Shown here in pieces: positions 34,605 through 44,218 of a stretch of 64,000 bases of DNA. The notes below the pieces were generated by a model. The model was not told the DNA's origin, searched no databases, and worked only from the letters and a program-made list of their open reading frames with translations. The position numbers and the translations under genes are program-made. Source of the DNA: CAG-390 sp964590755 (GTDB taxonomy: Bacteria > Bacillota > Clostridia > Oscillospirales > CAG-272); the NCBI GenBank assembly GCA_964590755.1, contig CAZPYK010000001.1:18282-82281 (forward strand), written 5' to 3'. Positions within the stretch are counted from its first letter, which is position 1, and each line of letters starts with the position of its first letter.

Positions 34605-37223
34605 TCACAGCGCCGCATCAATCTTTTTACGCATGTTACGAAAGATGTCGAAGCTTCCGTCCGGCAACCAAGCCAACTGCGTTTGCGGTATAGTCACATC
34701 AACCATAGTTGCGGGCAGATGCTCATCATCAAGTATCCATGATTCCGCCGTTGCATGTTCTGTACAGGCGTGATTGTATGGCAAACTGCTTCCCGAATAC
34801 ATTCCGAAATATCTTCCGTTGCCCGATGCACCTTGATAATAGGAGTAACGGCTGTTCAAATACGGGTGAACGCCGCCATCGACCTTGATGCAGGTATATT
34901 GAGCATCGGATATATATATCTCCATCGGGAGAGCTCTATCGACGAGCACGAGCGACTTTTGCACAAGGTTTTCCACAGGGCAAGCGTCGCAAGCCACACC
35001 TCCGGTCACCGAATCGAACCATACCCAAACATGACGATCGCATTCTGTTGTCGGTTGAGTGCCGCGCAAGAAGTACCCGGTCTCGGCACAATCTCCGCGC
35101 GGATCATCAAGGCAAGCGTCGGTGATCAACTTACCGGAATACTTGCAATAGGTGCACTTTACAACATCGTCGGAAACGGTAAAGGTCTTCAGCACTTCGG
35201 TTCCCGCATCCACAGCATCGAATATCGGTTGATGGATCTCGGTCATCATCGTGTTCCACACTATTCCCGAGGGGTTGTCTCCCGGTATCGCTTTGGGATA
35301 CTCATAGCCGTACCAAACTCCGCAGATATAATACGGAGAATAACCGATAAACCATCTGTCGTAGTTGTCTCCCGCGGAACCGGTCTTCGCGGCAAGCTCT
35401 ATTTTTGAATCCAACTTAATATATCCGCTGTGAGCAACGACATTTTGCATCAGCTTGGTCATTATAGACGCGGTCGATTCGCTGAGTGCTATCGTACCCT
35501 CGTAATCATTTTGAAGGATCACGCTCCCCAAGCTGTCCTCAACCTTGAGATAAGAATGCGATTCGTTATAAACACCGTAATTGGCGAATATCGAATACGC
35601 CGCCGTCATCTCTCTTACGGTAAGTCCGTAGTTCAGCTGCCCCAAAGCAAGCGCGGCGTAACCCTTGTCGGTCAATGTCTGACCGCTCGACAGCGTCTGA
35701 GATTCAATGAGATTTTCAAGATGCAATGTCTCCTTGCAGAAGCGGAAGGATCGCTCCAACCCGACTTTTTCAAGGACCTTTAAGGAGACGGTATTCAATG
35801 AGTTTTCCACAGCATATTTTATATTCGTTAATCCGCGATAGTAATAATCGAAGTTTTTCGGCCATGCGGTATTATTCGTATAAGAATACGGCGTGTCATC
35901 TACCACAGATGCGTAGGTCACGAGCCCGTTTTCGATAGCCGGAGCGTAAACCGCCAACGGCTTGATCGATGAGCCCGGGGATCTTTTTGTAGTTGTTGCA
36001 TAGCTTTGGATACGGTTGGCTGTTTTTTCGCCTCTTGCGCCTACCACACCCAATATATCGCCGGTCTCGGGATCTATGACTATAGCCGACGATTGAGCGG
36101 GAACACCGGATTTGTTTTCCGGGAAGTTGGAATCGTCAAGATACGTCTCCTCAAGAATGGTTTGGATCCTTTCGTCGACAAGCAGATATATCTTCCAACC
36201 GCTGTTATAAACCTTTATCGCGGCTATCTCTCGCGAGACCTTGTATTGCTCGGCATAATCATCTATGATATCCTCTATTGCCATATCGGTATACCACGAA
36301 TTGATATTGATATCGTGCGTGTCATCGGTAACATTGAGTACGAGCTCCTTGTCGTACGCCTCATCGTATTCGCGCTTATTGATAAGCCCCTGCTCAAGCA
36401 TAAGATCGAGCACTGTATTCCGTCGCTTGAGATTTTCCTCCGGATGCGTTATGGGATTGTAGCGAGACGGATTTTTGGTTATAGAAGCAATTGCGGCACA
36501 TTCTATCAAAGTCAATTCGCTGACGTCCTTATCAAAATATTTATACGCCGCCGCCTGAACTCCGTAACATCCGGAGCCCAAATTGATTATATTAAGATAC
36601 AGCTCAAGTATCTCTTCTTTTTCTTTTTTCTTTTCAAGGTCAAGTGCCCAGAGTATCTCTTGGATCTTTCTTTGTATCTTGTACGAATCGTCCCCCGAAA
36701 CGTTTTTGACAAGCTGTTGAGTTATCGTGGAGCCACCGTATCCCGAATCGTCAAAGCCCAAGAAAAAGTTGGCTCCCGCTTTGATCGTTCTGAGCCAGTC
36801 CACACCGTCATGAGTCCGAAAGCGCTTGTCCTCAACTGCGATAAATGCGTTTTGCAGATCCACCGGGATACTGTCATATTCCACATAAATGCTGTTCTTC
36901 GGACCGTAAAGACACTCGTCCTCAAGTTCTACCGCTTCTCCGACACGATTGGCGCGATCCGTGAACTCGTATCTGTATATACGCGTGGTCGTAGATGAGT
37001 TCAGATCGAGTGTATATTGAGAAATATCCACTTCTGTCTTGACGTAATTTTTAATATAGATCGTAAAAACGCAAACGACTATTATTCCGGTCAATACGCA
37101 GACCAGCAAAAAGGTGACCAGCACATTTATAAAAACTCGAAGCGCGGTCATTACGCCCTTTATAAAAAGCGCGCCCGCTTTTTTTATCTCCTCATACCAA
37201 TTGATCTTTTTTTGTTTTTGCAT
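34605..37223 (-). CDS. Class A penicillin-binding protein (PBP1A type)
   Basis: An 872-residue bifunctional peptidoglycan synthase. A membrane anchor lies at about residues 22-55. The glycosyltransferase domain has EDKRFRTHDGVDW and GGSTITQQLVKN. The transpeptidase has SSIK in RSPGSSIKPLA (nucleophile Ser), SLN in VENSLNT and KTG in AAKTGSAGD. About 150 residues follow with Cys pairs (CTYCKYSG, CDACPVE) that could form disulfides or a metal site outside the cell. It polymerises and cross-links glycan strands. The ATG has GAGG with 6-nt spacing in copy H. Confidence 0.94.
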   Translation of the reverse strand: MQKQKKINWYEEIKKAGALFIKGVMTALRVFINVLVTFLLVCVLTGIIVVCVFTIYIKNYVKTEVDISQYTLDLNSSTTTRIYRYEFTDRANRVGEAVELEDECLYGPKNSIYVEYDSIPVDLQNAFIAVEDKRFRTHDGVDWLRTIKAGANFFLGFDDSGYGGSTITQQLVKNVSGDDSYKIQRKIQEILWALDLEKKKEKEEILELYLNIINLGSGCYGVQAAAYKYFDKDVSELTLIECAAIASITKNPSRYNPITHPEENLKRRNTVLDLMLEQGLINKREYDEAYDKELVLNVTDDTHDININSWYTDMAIEDIIDDYAEQYKVSREIAAIKVYNSGWKIYLLVDERIQTILEETYLDDSNFPENKSGVPAQSSAIVIDPETGDILGVVGARGEKTANRIQSYATTTKRSPGSSIKPLAVYAPAIENGLVTYASVVDDTPYSYTNNTAWPKNFDYYYRGLTNIKYAVENSLNTVSLKVLEKVGLERSFRFCKETLHLENLIESQTLSSGQTLTDKGYAALALGQLNYGLTVREMTAAYSIFANYGVYNESHSYLKVEDSLGSVILQNDYEGTIALSESTASIMTKLMQNVVAHSGYIKLDSKIELAAKTGSAGDNYDRWFIGYSPYYICGVWYGYEYPKAIPGDNPSGIVWNTMMTEIHQPIFDAVDAGTEVLKTFTVSDDVVKCTYCKYSGKLITDACLDDPRGDCAETGYFLRGTQPTTECDRHVWVWFDSVTGGVACDACPVENLVQKSLVLVDRALPMEIYISDAQYTCIKVDGGVHPYLNSRYSYYQGASGNGRYFGMYSGSSLPYNHACTEHATAESWILDDEHLPATMVDVTIPQTQLAWLPDGSFDIFRNMRKKIDAAL

Positions 37224-37310
37224 AGAGATCCTCGCTCCGCCGCCGTGCGGCGATAATGTTATTTGTGAAATCCACCTTGCACTTCTCGCGACGGCATTGT
37301 TCGACTCAAA
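37224..37310 (-). repeat. Hairpin-RBS cassette, copy H (before PBP1A)
   Basis: Minus strand: stem CGCC-GCAC-GGCG (37241-37252), GCGGAGC, GAGG (37230-37233), six bases, ATG. GTCGCGAGAAGTGCAAGGTG and GGATTTCACA upstream resemble the extended part of copies C and E. Confidence 0.6.
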
Positions 37311-37485
37311 GCCGTGTCATCACGTCAGCATTATTTTACCACCGATAAATGAATATATTATGAATTCGCGACAAATAATGAAAGTGCTCCGCCGAGAACG
37401 GAATTTTGACACGTACTCATGACAAACGCGCGTATTCCGAGAACGCGGAGCTCATGAATTCATTCCGAAAGGCAGATACCGGAAA

Positions 37486-37878
37486 ATGCAAAGAAAATAT
37501 TTGATCCCGATCACCTTGCTTGCGTTGTTGGCGCTGACGCTATCAACTCTCGCTGTTATCGTATACTCTCGCTCGATGCTTCACGACATTTCCCCCTCTT
37601 ATGTCAAAAAGAGCACAAGATCCGAAGCACCAAGACCGCTCGAAACGGTCGAACTTCCGATCGAAGTATTTAACGAGGTAACCGCAGATGACAAAATATA
37701 TCTGCTCATTCTCAAGGACGGCGCATTGTATGCATATGACGATGCCATGAAATGCGTTGTTACAAAGGCATTCGACCCCACTCTTTTGAACAGCACCGAA
37801 AGAACGATGTTGAACGACGGCATACTGCTGACAGGAGAGTCAGCGTTAAATGAAGCCTTGGATGATCTGCTTCACTGA
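37486..37878 (+). CDS. Small membrane-anchored protein, unknown function
   Basis: A 130-residue protein with one N-terminal membrane segment (residues 6-27) and an extracellular domain. The segment DKIYLLILKDGALYAYDDA and the order of elements vaguely recall the C-terminal part of BofC-like sporulation proteins, but I do not claim that family. GAAAGG lies about 12 nt before the ATG. It sits alone, convergent with dnaE, which ends 8 nt after its stop. Confidence 0.65.
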   Translation: MQRKYLIPITLLALLALTLSTLAVIVYSRSMLHDISPSYVKKSTRSEAPRPLETVELPIEVFNEVTADDKIYLLILKDGALYAYDDAMKCVVTKAFDPTLLNSTERTMLNDGILLTGESALNEALDDLLH

Positions 37879-37886
37879 CTCCGAAT

Positions 37887-40800
37887 TCAGCGAAGCACAA
37901 CATTCTCGTCCCCGACAGTTGAACGCAATTCACTTACAAGACACCCGCCGATGTCGGCTCCGCCGGATCTTTCTTCATAGCGGGCTTCGTCGGTATAATA
38001 GAATACCGTTTTCAGCGTACCGTCGAAGATCCCCACAAGATTATCGCATTTTTTAAACAAATCGCTTTTCCGCGACGGGACCCTGATGTACAGCACCTTC
38101 GGTCTTCGCAACGGCTCGGCAACGGTCGTCACGGAGGCAGACGTTCTGCCGCGCGGTATCGTTTCCGACTTGGTCGTTGCCGCCACATAACGCTCATTGG
38201 GGACAAGCGGCTCAAGCATATTCAATATGATCTTTATTTCGTCTCCATCGCGCCCCTCTCTCACCGAAAGCGTCCCGCGAACGCAGACAGCCTCGCCGTC
38301 ACGTATGTTAGCGCTGTATTTTTCGTAGTTTTTCGGAAAAACAATGACTTCCGCTTGCCCAAGATTATCTTCAAGCGTAAAAAATACCATCACGCTGTCG
38401 TTTTTGGTCTTTTTTCGAGCTATTCCGGATATCATTCCGACCGCAACGACAGTTTGCTTGTCGGAAAAAGACTCGGATGTGCCATCGTCGGATTCCGCGC
38501 TGCCGCAAAGCTCGCCGAGAGATATCGGCGAAAGAGCCGATATGTGCTTTGAAAAGCCGTCAAGAATATGCCCTGAAAAGCACATTCCGGTGCTTTCCTT
38601 TTCCAACTCGATCAAAACGCGAAGCGGATATTCGGGTATATTGGGATAAACACAAACTCCGCCGGAGCTTTTGCGGTTCGATGCCTCGGAAGAAAACATA
38701 TCAAGCTGACCTTGGAGGTTGTTTTTACTGCGTTCCGACAGCGCCGCAAGAGCGGATTCGAGCGCCCCGGACATTTGAGAGCGATATACTCCGAAAGTGT
38801 CAAACGCCCCCGCTCTGATAAGAGCCTCGATCATGCGCTTATTGAGTCCGCGATCCGACATGCGTGACAGAAAATCGTCAAGATCGACAAAATTGCCGCC
38901 GGCATTACGCTCTCGAAGCATTGAATCGATAAAGCTTTTCCCAACATTTTTAACGCCGAGCAATCCGAAAGTTATGCTGCTTCCGTTAACATGGAAATCC
39001 GAATAGCTGTAGTTTATGTTCGGCGGCAAGACCTTTATCCCCATTTTAGACGCTTCGGCTATATATTGAGCGGTCTTGTTACGATCACCGAGAACCGACG
39101 ACAGCAACGCGGCCAAATATTCCCGCGGATAGTGCGCCTTAAGATATGCTGTTCTGAATGATATCATGGCATATGCCGCAGCGTGACTTTTGTTAAATGC
39201 GTAGTTTGCAAAGCTTGCCATATCGTCGAAAAGCTTTACGGCTGCCGATCTGTCCATGCCGCGCTCGGAAGCTCCGCATATGAATTCTTCCCTCTCCGCC
39301 TCAAGCGCCGAAGCCTTTTTCTTCGCCATGGCTCGTCTGACCATGTCGGCGCGACCGAGAGAATATCCGGCCATTATTCGAAAAATATTCATGACCTGCT
39401 CTTGATAAACTATGCAACCGTAAGTCTCGGACAAAACAGGTCTCAACCGTTCGCACGGATAAACGACAGAATCCGGATCGTTTCGCCCCGCGATGTATTT
39501 CGGTATTGAATCCATGGGTCCCGGCCTATATAGAGCGATCGCGGCTAATATATCGTCTATCGTGCGCGGCAAAAAGCTTGCAAGCATCGCACGCATGCCG
39601 GGAGATTCAAGCTGAAACACACCTAAGGTCTGACCGCGAGAGATAAGTTCATAGGTCGCCTTATCGTCAAGACTTACTTTTTCAAGTTCAAACTGCGGCT
39701 CTTTCTCGCGTATTTGCTTTACCGCCGAATCGATTATGGTTAAATATCTTAACGCCAAAAAATCAAATTTGAGCAAGCCGAGCGATGCCACGGTTTCCAT
39801 ATCATATTGTGTTATGACCGCACCGTTGCTCAGCGAGAGAGGAAGGTAATCGGTAAGCGGCTTGTCGGTGATAACCACGCCCGCCGCATGGATCGATACA
39901 TTTCGCGGCATGCCCTCAAGGGCTCGCGCAGTATCGATCATTTTTTTTATTTTGTTCGAGGAATCATATTTCTCGCGCAGTTCTTCGAACTCAAGTGCGG
40001 TATCGAGAGTAATGCTGAGGTCGCGCGGCACAAGCTTTGCGATCTCATCCACCTCGGCATAAGGCATATCCATCACACGACCTACGTCGCGCAACACCGC
40101 GCGAGCGGCCATGGTGCCGAATGTGATTATCTGAGAAACATGATCGTCTCCGTAACGCTCCTTTACATATTCAAGCACTTCGTCTCGGCGTTCGTAACAA
40201 AAATCCACATCGATATCGGGCATGCTGACGCGTTCGGGATTTAAAAATCTTTCGAAATACAGTTCAAATCTTATCGGATCTATATCCGTGATACCGATCA
40301 AAAATGCCACCAAACTGCCCGCCCCCGAGCCTCTGCCCGGTCCGACGGGAATCTTGCTTCGCTTCGCAAAACCGACATAATCGGCAACTATCAAAAAATA
40401 ATCCGAATATCCCATGCGCTCTATAACAGACAACTCGTATTCGAATCGCTCACGGTATTCGTCCGGCTCGTGTCCGCGGCAAGGTATGACATTCTCCGCG
40501 TATAATTTTTCAAATCCGGCGTTCACCGCATCACGCAAAGCCTTGTCGGGAGTCATACCGCCGGAAGGCTTAAAAGACGGCAAAAATATACGATCGAAAT
40601 TAAACTCGAAGTTGCATCTGTCCGCGATCTTGACGGTATTTTCAAGTGCGCCCTCGAATGAGCCGAAAAGAGCACGCATTTCATCGGTGGATTTATAATA
40701 AAACTCATCAGTTTCAAATCCAAGCTTTTTTTCGGAGGAGAGGGTCGTACCGGTCTGGATGCACATAAGCACCGCCTGTGCCTCGGCATCCGAACGATTC

Positions 40801-41429
40801 AAATAGTGCACATCGTTCGTTGCGACCATCCCAAGACCGCATTCGCGCGCCAAACGAGCCAGCCCGGGAAGTATCTGCCTTTGCTCCGCCAAACCGTGAT
40901 TTTGAAGTTCGATAAAGAAATTATCCTTACCGAAAATACCCGCATATTTCACGGCGGAAGCACGGGCACCTTCGTAATCTCCCAAGACAAGCTTCGACGG
41001 TATCTCGCCCGCAAGGCATGCCGAAAGTGCTATGAGTCCTTCGTGGTACCTGCGAAGCAATTCATCGTCAACACGAGGCTTGGAGTAAAATCCCTCGGTA
41101 AATGACAGAGATACCATTTTTATAAGATTTTTATACCCGGTCTCGTTTTCGCACAGCAGAACCATGTGATGCGCCGCACGCTCGGTTTCGACCGATCTTT
41201 CAAAGCGCGAACGAGGAGAAACGTAAACCTCACAACCTATTATCGGTTTAACTCCGACGCTGCGGCACGCTTTAAAGAATGCAACGGCGCCGTACATGAC
41301 ACCATGATCGGTGATAGCCACGGCATCATGCCCCGCAGCAAGCGCAGCACCGGGAATATCGGCGATCCGACATGCGCCGTCAAGCAAACTGTATTCGCTG
41401 TGTAAATGCAAATGCACGAAATCAGACAT
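37887..41429 (-). CDS. dnaE: DNA polymerase III alpha subunit DnaE
   Basis: An 1180-residue replicative polymerase of the DnaE1 type. The N-terminal PHP domain starts HLHSEYSLLDGA. Catalytic aspartates are in MPDIDVDF near residue 400 and a third in the palm at about 550. The helix-hairpin-helix region and an OB-fold (VAVGMISGIARKKTKNDSVM) are in the last 350 residues. AGAGGTGG precedes the ATG. It follows whiA by 27 nt, in an unusual grouping with murB-whiA. PolC is not seen in the window. Confidence 0.95.
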   Translation of the reverse strand: MSDFVHLHLHSEYSLLDGACRIADIPGAALAAGHDAVAITDHGVMYGAVAFFKACRSVGVKPIIGCEVYVSPRSRFERSVETERAAHHMVLLCENETGYKNLIKMVSLSFTEGFYSKPRVDDELLRRYHEGLIALSACLAGEIPSKLVLGDYEGARASAVKYAGIFGKDNFFIELQNHGLAEQRQILPGLARLARECGLGMVATNDVHYLNRSDAEAQAVLMCIQTGTTLSSEKKLGFETDEFYYKSTDEMRALFGSFEGALENTVKIADRCNFEFNFDRIFLPSFKPSGGMTPDKALRDAVNAGFEKLYAENVIPCRGHEPDEYRERFEYELSVIERMGYSDYFLIVADYVGFAKRSKIPVGPGRGSGAGSLVAFLIGITDIDPIRFELYFERFLNPERVSMPDIDVDFCYERRDEVLEYVKERYGDDHVSQIITFGTMAARAVLRDVGRVMDMPYAEVDEIAKLVPRDLSITLDTALEFEELREKYDSSNKIKKMIDTARALEGMPRNVSIHAAGVVITDKPLTDYLPLSLSNGAVITQYDMETVASLGLLKFDFLALRYLTIIDSAVKQIREKEPQFELEKVSLDDKATYELISRGQTLGVFQLESPGMRAMLASFLPRTIDDILAAIALYRPGPMDSIPKYIAGRNDPDSVVYPCERLRPVLSETYGCIVYQEQVMNIFRIMAGYSLGRADMVRRAMAKKKASALEAEREEFICGASERGMDRSAAVKLFDDMASFANYAFNKSHAAAYAMISFRTAYLKAHYPREYLAALLSSVLGDRNKTAQYIAEASKMGIKVLPPNINYSYSDFHVNGSSITFGLLGVKNVGKSFIDSMLRERNAGGNFVDLDDFLSRMSDRGLNKRMIEALIRAGAFDTFGVYRSQMSGALESALAALSERSKNNLQGQLDMFSSEASNRKSSGGVCVYPNIPEYPLRVLIELEKESTGMCFSGHILDGFSKHISALSPISLGELCGSAESDDGTSESFSDKQTVVAVGMISGIARKKTKNDSVMVFFTLEDNLGQAEVIVFPKNYEKYSANIRDGEAVCVRGTLSVREGRDGDEIKIILNMLEPLVPNERYVAATTKSETIPRGRTSASVTTVAEPLRRPKVLYIRVPSRKSDLFKKCDNLVGIFDGTLKTVFYYTDEARYEERSGGADIGGCLVSELRSTVGDENVVLR

Positions 41430-41456
41430 AGGAATCCACCTCTGATTTTAAAGATC

Positions 41457-42365
41457 TTATTTTTTGTTGGTTACCGTTTCCGCAAGCTCGCACAGCTTTT
41501 TCAGTCTGTGATTGGCACCGGATTTGGAGATCGGAGGCACATGCTTAGATGCAAGCTCTGCAATCGAAATTTCCGGCTCGGCTTCGCGCAACGCGGCGGT
41601 CTCTTTAAGATCGTCAGACAGAGCCTCAAACAAGCCGTTGGCTTTTAAGACGGCAATGGCATTCAGTTGTATTAAGGCGGAACTTGCCGCTCTGCCTATA
41701 TTGGTCACGATAAAGTTTGAAGCGCGATTGACGTTTCCTCTGAGTTCCCTCAAAAGATCGGATTGAATGAGCTCCATTGCGGCAATACTTGCTCCGACAG
41801 CGGAAAGCAGATCTTGAACGCAGTCGTTTTTTTTGCAAATGACAGCATAAGTTCCCGAGCGAGCGGATAATATTGGTTTTCCGACCGAAGTTGTCAGTTG
41901 CGCCGCGAGCCTTTCTGCACGCTCGCGGTCGTAGAGCTTAAATTCAAGCCTGACCTCTTTTTCCGGATCGCAGAAACGCGCCGACGAAATGAGCGCCCCC
42001 GCAAAAAAAGCGTTTTGACAGCCGGCGCATTTGAATTCCGACTCAACAAACTTCTCTGTATCGGTCTCGGGATCCGACATCGCACTCAAGAATCCCGCAA
42101 GTCGCTTTGATTCAAACTCAAATATATACACCTCTCGTCCATAGCATACCTCTGTTCGCTCGTCCGGGACTCGCCCATATTGCTCAAGCAGCAATTTGCG
42201 AACCACGGCCGCAGTGTCGCTCTTTTGTATTCGGCAAAGAAGCATGCCGGATATTCCGACTTCGGCATTCAATAGGAGTCCGTGCAAAAAGCTGCGTCGG
42301 CAACATGGTGATGAAGGCAGAACCTTTAAAAGCTCGTCTCGAACTCTATCGCCAAAGCCTCTCAT
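41457..42365 (-). CDS. whiA: DNA-binding protein WhiA
   Basis: A 302-residue WhiA. The N-terminal half is the degenerate LAGLIDADG homing-endonuclease-like fold (FLHGLLLNAEVGIS), with a Cys-containing CAGCQNAFFAGAL segment. The C-terminal part is an HTH (SIAELASKHVPPISKSGANH). WhiA influences cell division and sporulation in Gram-positive bacteria. It overlaps murB by 4 nt. The usual neighbours rapZ and yvcK are absent between murB and whiA. Confidence 0.93.
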   Translation of the reverse strand: MRGFGDRVRDELLKVLPSSPCCRRSFLHGLLLNAEVGISGMLLCRIQKSDTAAVVRKLLLEQYGRVPDERTEVCYGREVYIFEFESKRLAGFLSAMSDPETDTEKFVESEFKCAGCQNAFFAGALISSARFCDPEKEVRLEFKLYDRERAERLAAQLTTSVGKPILSARSGTYAVICKKNDCVQDLLSAVGASIAAMELIQSDLLRELRGNVNRASNFIVTNIGRAASSALIQLNAIAVLKANGLFEALSDDLKETAALREAEPEISIAELASKHVPPISKSGANHRLKKLCELAETVTNKK

Positions 42366-43288
42366 TCGACTGATACCATCCTGATCTCACATTCAAGAGA
42401 TATGCCGTAACGATCCGATACGGTCTTGCGGATATGCTCTATAAGCTTTTTCACATCATCCGCGGTCGCTCCGCCCTTGTTGATGATGAATCCCGCATGC
42501 TTTTCCGACACCTGTGCTCCTCCGATCGCATAGCCCTTAAGTCCGCATTCCTCTATAAGCTTTCCGGTATACACTGTGGGTGCACTGCGTTTAAAAACGC
42601 TCCCGGCGCTCGGAAAATCCAAGGGCTGCTTATCTGTGCGTCTGTGCATATAATCGTTCATCATTTCCGATATCTTGCTTTTTTCGTCCTTCCGAAGTCG
42701 AAACTCAGCACCAAGCACGATATATCGTTCGCCTCGCCCTATGATGCTTTTTCTGTAGTCAAACTTCATTTCATCGCACGAAAGCGTTTCGACTTTATCG
42801 GTATGCGCATCATAAACCTTTACGCTTTCCGTCACATCGGCCATCTCGCCGCCATAGGCTCCGGCATTCATGCAGACGGCTCCGCCGCAGCTGCCCGGAA
42901 TACCGTATGCAAATTCAAGACCGCTGAGGGAGGCATCCCTGGCGGCAACAGCAACCGAAAACAGCGAATTTCCGCACCCGACGCTCATGCATTCACCGTT
43001 GATATCGATGTTTTTGATTTTTTTTGTAAATATCAAGACGCCTCTGAATCCGTTGTCATCAAAAAGAATATTAGAGCAATTTCCAACTACCATACGGCGA
43101 ATGTGCATCTCATCCGCAAGTTTCAGCGCCGCGCAAAGCTGTGCATCGTTATGCGGATAAACGGCAATATCGCAAGCTCCGCCTATTCGAAAGCTTGAAC
43201 GCTCGGATAAAAGCACATCCCGCAGATATTCCACTCCCAAAAGATCAAGCTTGTCGGTAAAAAGCTTTATTTTATCATTATTATTCAT
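42362..43288 (-). CDS. murB: UDP-N-acetylenolpyruvoylglucosamine reductase MurB
   Basis: A 308-residue FAD enzyme reducing UDP-GlcNAc-enolpyruvate to UDP-MurNAc. FAD-binding SFRIGGACDIAVYP lies near residue 32, catalytic YRKSII near 170, the Ser proton donor in SAGSVFKR near 230, and AGFIINKGGATADDV near 270. Length and missing loop place it in the type II MurB group of Firmicutes. The gene is transcribed with the HAD gene upstream (21 nt) and whiA downstream. Confidence 0.95.
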   Translation of the reverse strand: MNNNDKIKLFTDKLDLLGVEYLRDVLLSERSSFRIGGACDIAVYPHNDAQLCAALKLADEMHIRRMVVGNCSNILFDDNGFRGVLIFTKKIKNIDINGECMSVGCGNSLFSVAVAARDASLSGLEFAYGIPGSCGGAVCMNAGAYGGEMADVTESVKVYDAHTDKVETLSCDEMKFDYRKSIIGRGERYIVLGAEFRLRKDEKSKISEMMNDYMHRRTDKQPLDFPSAGSVFKRSAPTVYTGKLIEECGLKGYAIGGAQVSEKHAGFIINKGGATADDVKKLIEHIRKTVSDRYGISLECEIRMVSVE

Positions 43289-43309
43289 GAACCAAAACCT
43301 CGATTTGTT

Positions 43310-44002
43310 TTATTCGTCATCTTCCGGTATATTCCGCAGCTCGTCCAGGCACTTTATCTCGTAAGTCGGCTTAATGATATCGGGGCATTTTTTGGAATGC
43401 GGGTTTAACCAGCAGGTGTCGATCCCCGCAGCCATTCCGCCGGCAATATCCGAGGAAAGCGAATCTCCTATAACAAGAGCCCTGTCGCATTCAAAGCCCT
43501 CGATGTCATTCATCACGCGATCGAAAAAATCGCGCGAAGGCTTTTCCGCGCCGACCTCTTCCGAGATGTACGATCTTTCGATAAATCGTTTTATCGGAGA
43601 GACATTCATTCTGCCCGTCTGCACCGCCTTGATTCCGTTGGTAATGACAAAAATGCGACATTTTCCATAAAAATAGCGGCATATCTCCAAAGCACCGGGC
43701 ATAAGATACGATTTTTCTGCCAAACGATCGGTGTATTCCGCCGCCATTTGGAGATGGTCAGCCTCAAAACCGTGCTTGCGCAGAAAAAGATCGAACCTTT
43801 TTGTTCTCAACTCGTTTTTTTCAATACCGCCGGTCTCCAGCAGTTTCCAAAGACTATCGTTTATTTCGCTATAGGATGCGATGAGTTCCTCGGTCGGAGA
43901 TATCCCGAAGCGCTTGAGCGCCTCGGAGAGCGCCTCGCGTTCGGCTCGCTTAAAATCAAGAAGTGTGTCATCCGCATCGAATAATAAAAAATCATATTTC
44001 AT
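43310..44002 (-). CDS. HAD hydrolase, YjjG-like pyrimidine nucleotidase
   Basis: A 230-residue HAD phosphatase. Motif I is FDADDTLLDF, motif II VITNGI, motif III Lys in GAEKPSRDFF and motif IV ALVIGDSLSSDIAGG. The start MKYDFLLFDADDT and the NGIKAVQTGRM segment match YjjG/YfnB, nucleotidases that remove non-canonical pyrimidine nucleotides. I chose the ATG at 44002 by family alignment, although an upstream ATG at 44017 is possible and no clear SD decides. First gene of the unit HAD-murB-whiA-dnaE. Confidence 0.87.
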   Translation of the reverse strand: MKYDFLLFDADDTLLDFKRAEREALSEALKRFGISPTEELIASYSEINDSLWKLLETGGIEKNELRTKRFDLFLRKHGFEADHLQMAAEYTDRLAEKSYLMPGALEICRYFYGKCRIFVITNGIKAVQTGRMNVSPIKRFIERSYISEEVGAEKPSRDFFDRVMNDIEGFECDRALVIGDSLSSDIAGGMAAGIDTCWLNPHSKKCPDIIKPTYEIKCLDELRNIPEDDE

Positions 44003-44046
44003 GTACTCGGCAATCATTCCGTTCAATAAATATTTCGGTATTATAT

Positions 44047-44075
44047 ATTATACAACATCCGCAACCGTTTTGCAA
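44047..44075 (-). promoter_or_regulatory. Promoter of the HAD-murB-whiA-dnaE unit
   Basis: Minus strand TTGCAA (44070-44075), a 17-nt spacer and TATAAT (44047-44052). Confidence 0.8.
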
Positions 44076-44153
44076 CACATTATTTTCGATTGATCCAATA
44101 ATACCGCATTTGTTCTCATTCTGCCTTTGCCGACATAATATGATGTCAACCTA

Positions 44154-44182
44154 TTGCATTTTTTTATCTTTTGTTGTATAAT
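44154..44182 (+). promoter_or_regulatory. Promoter of coaE
   Basis: TTGCAT (44154-44159), a 17-nt spacer and TATAAT (44177-44182). It is divergent from the HAD-murB promoter about 80 nt away. Confidence 0.82.
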
Positions 44183-44218
44183 ATAAATATATATCTTGTT
44201 TTCAAAGGAGACGACTTG

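Noticed and set aside
36006..36998. Open frame of 330 codons opposite PBP1A
   Set aside because: It is antisense to conserved catalytic domains and has no supporting signal.
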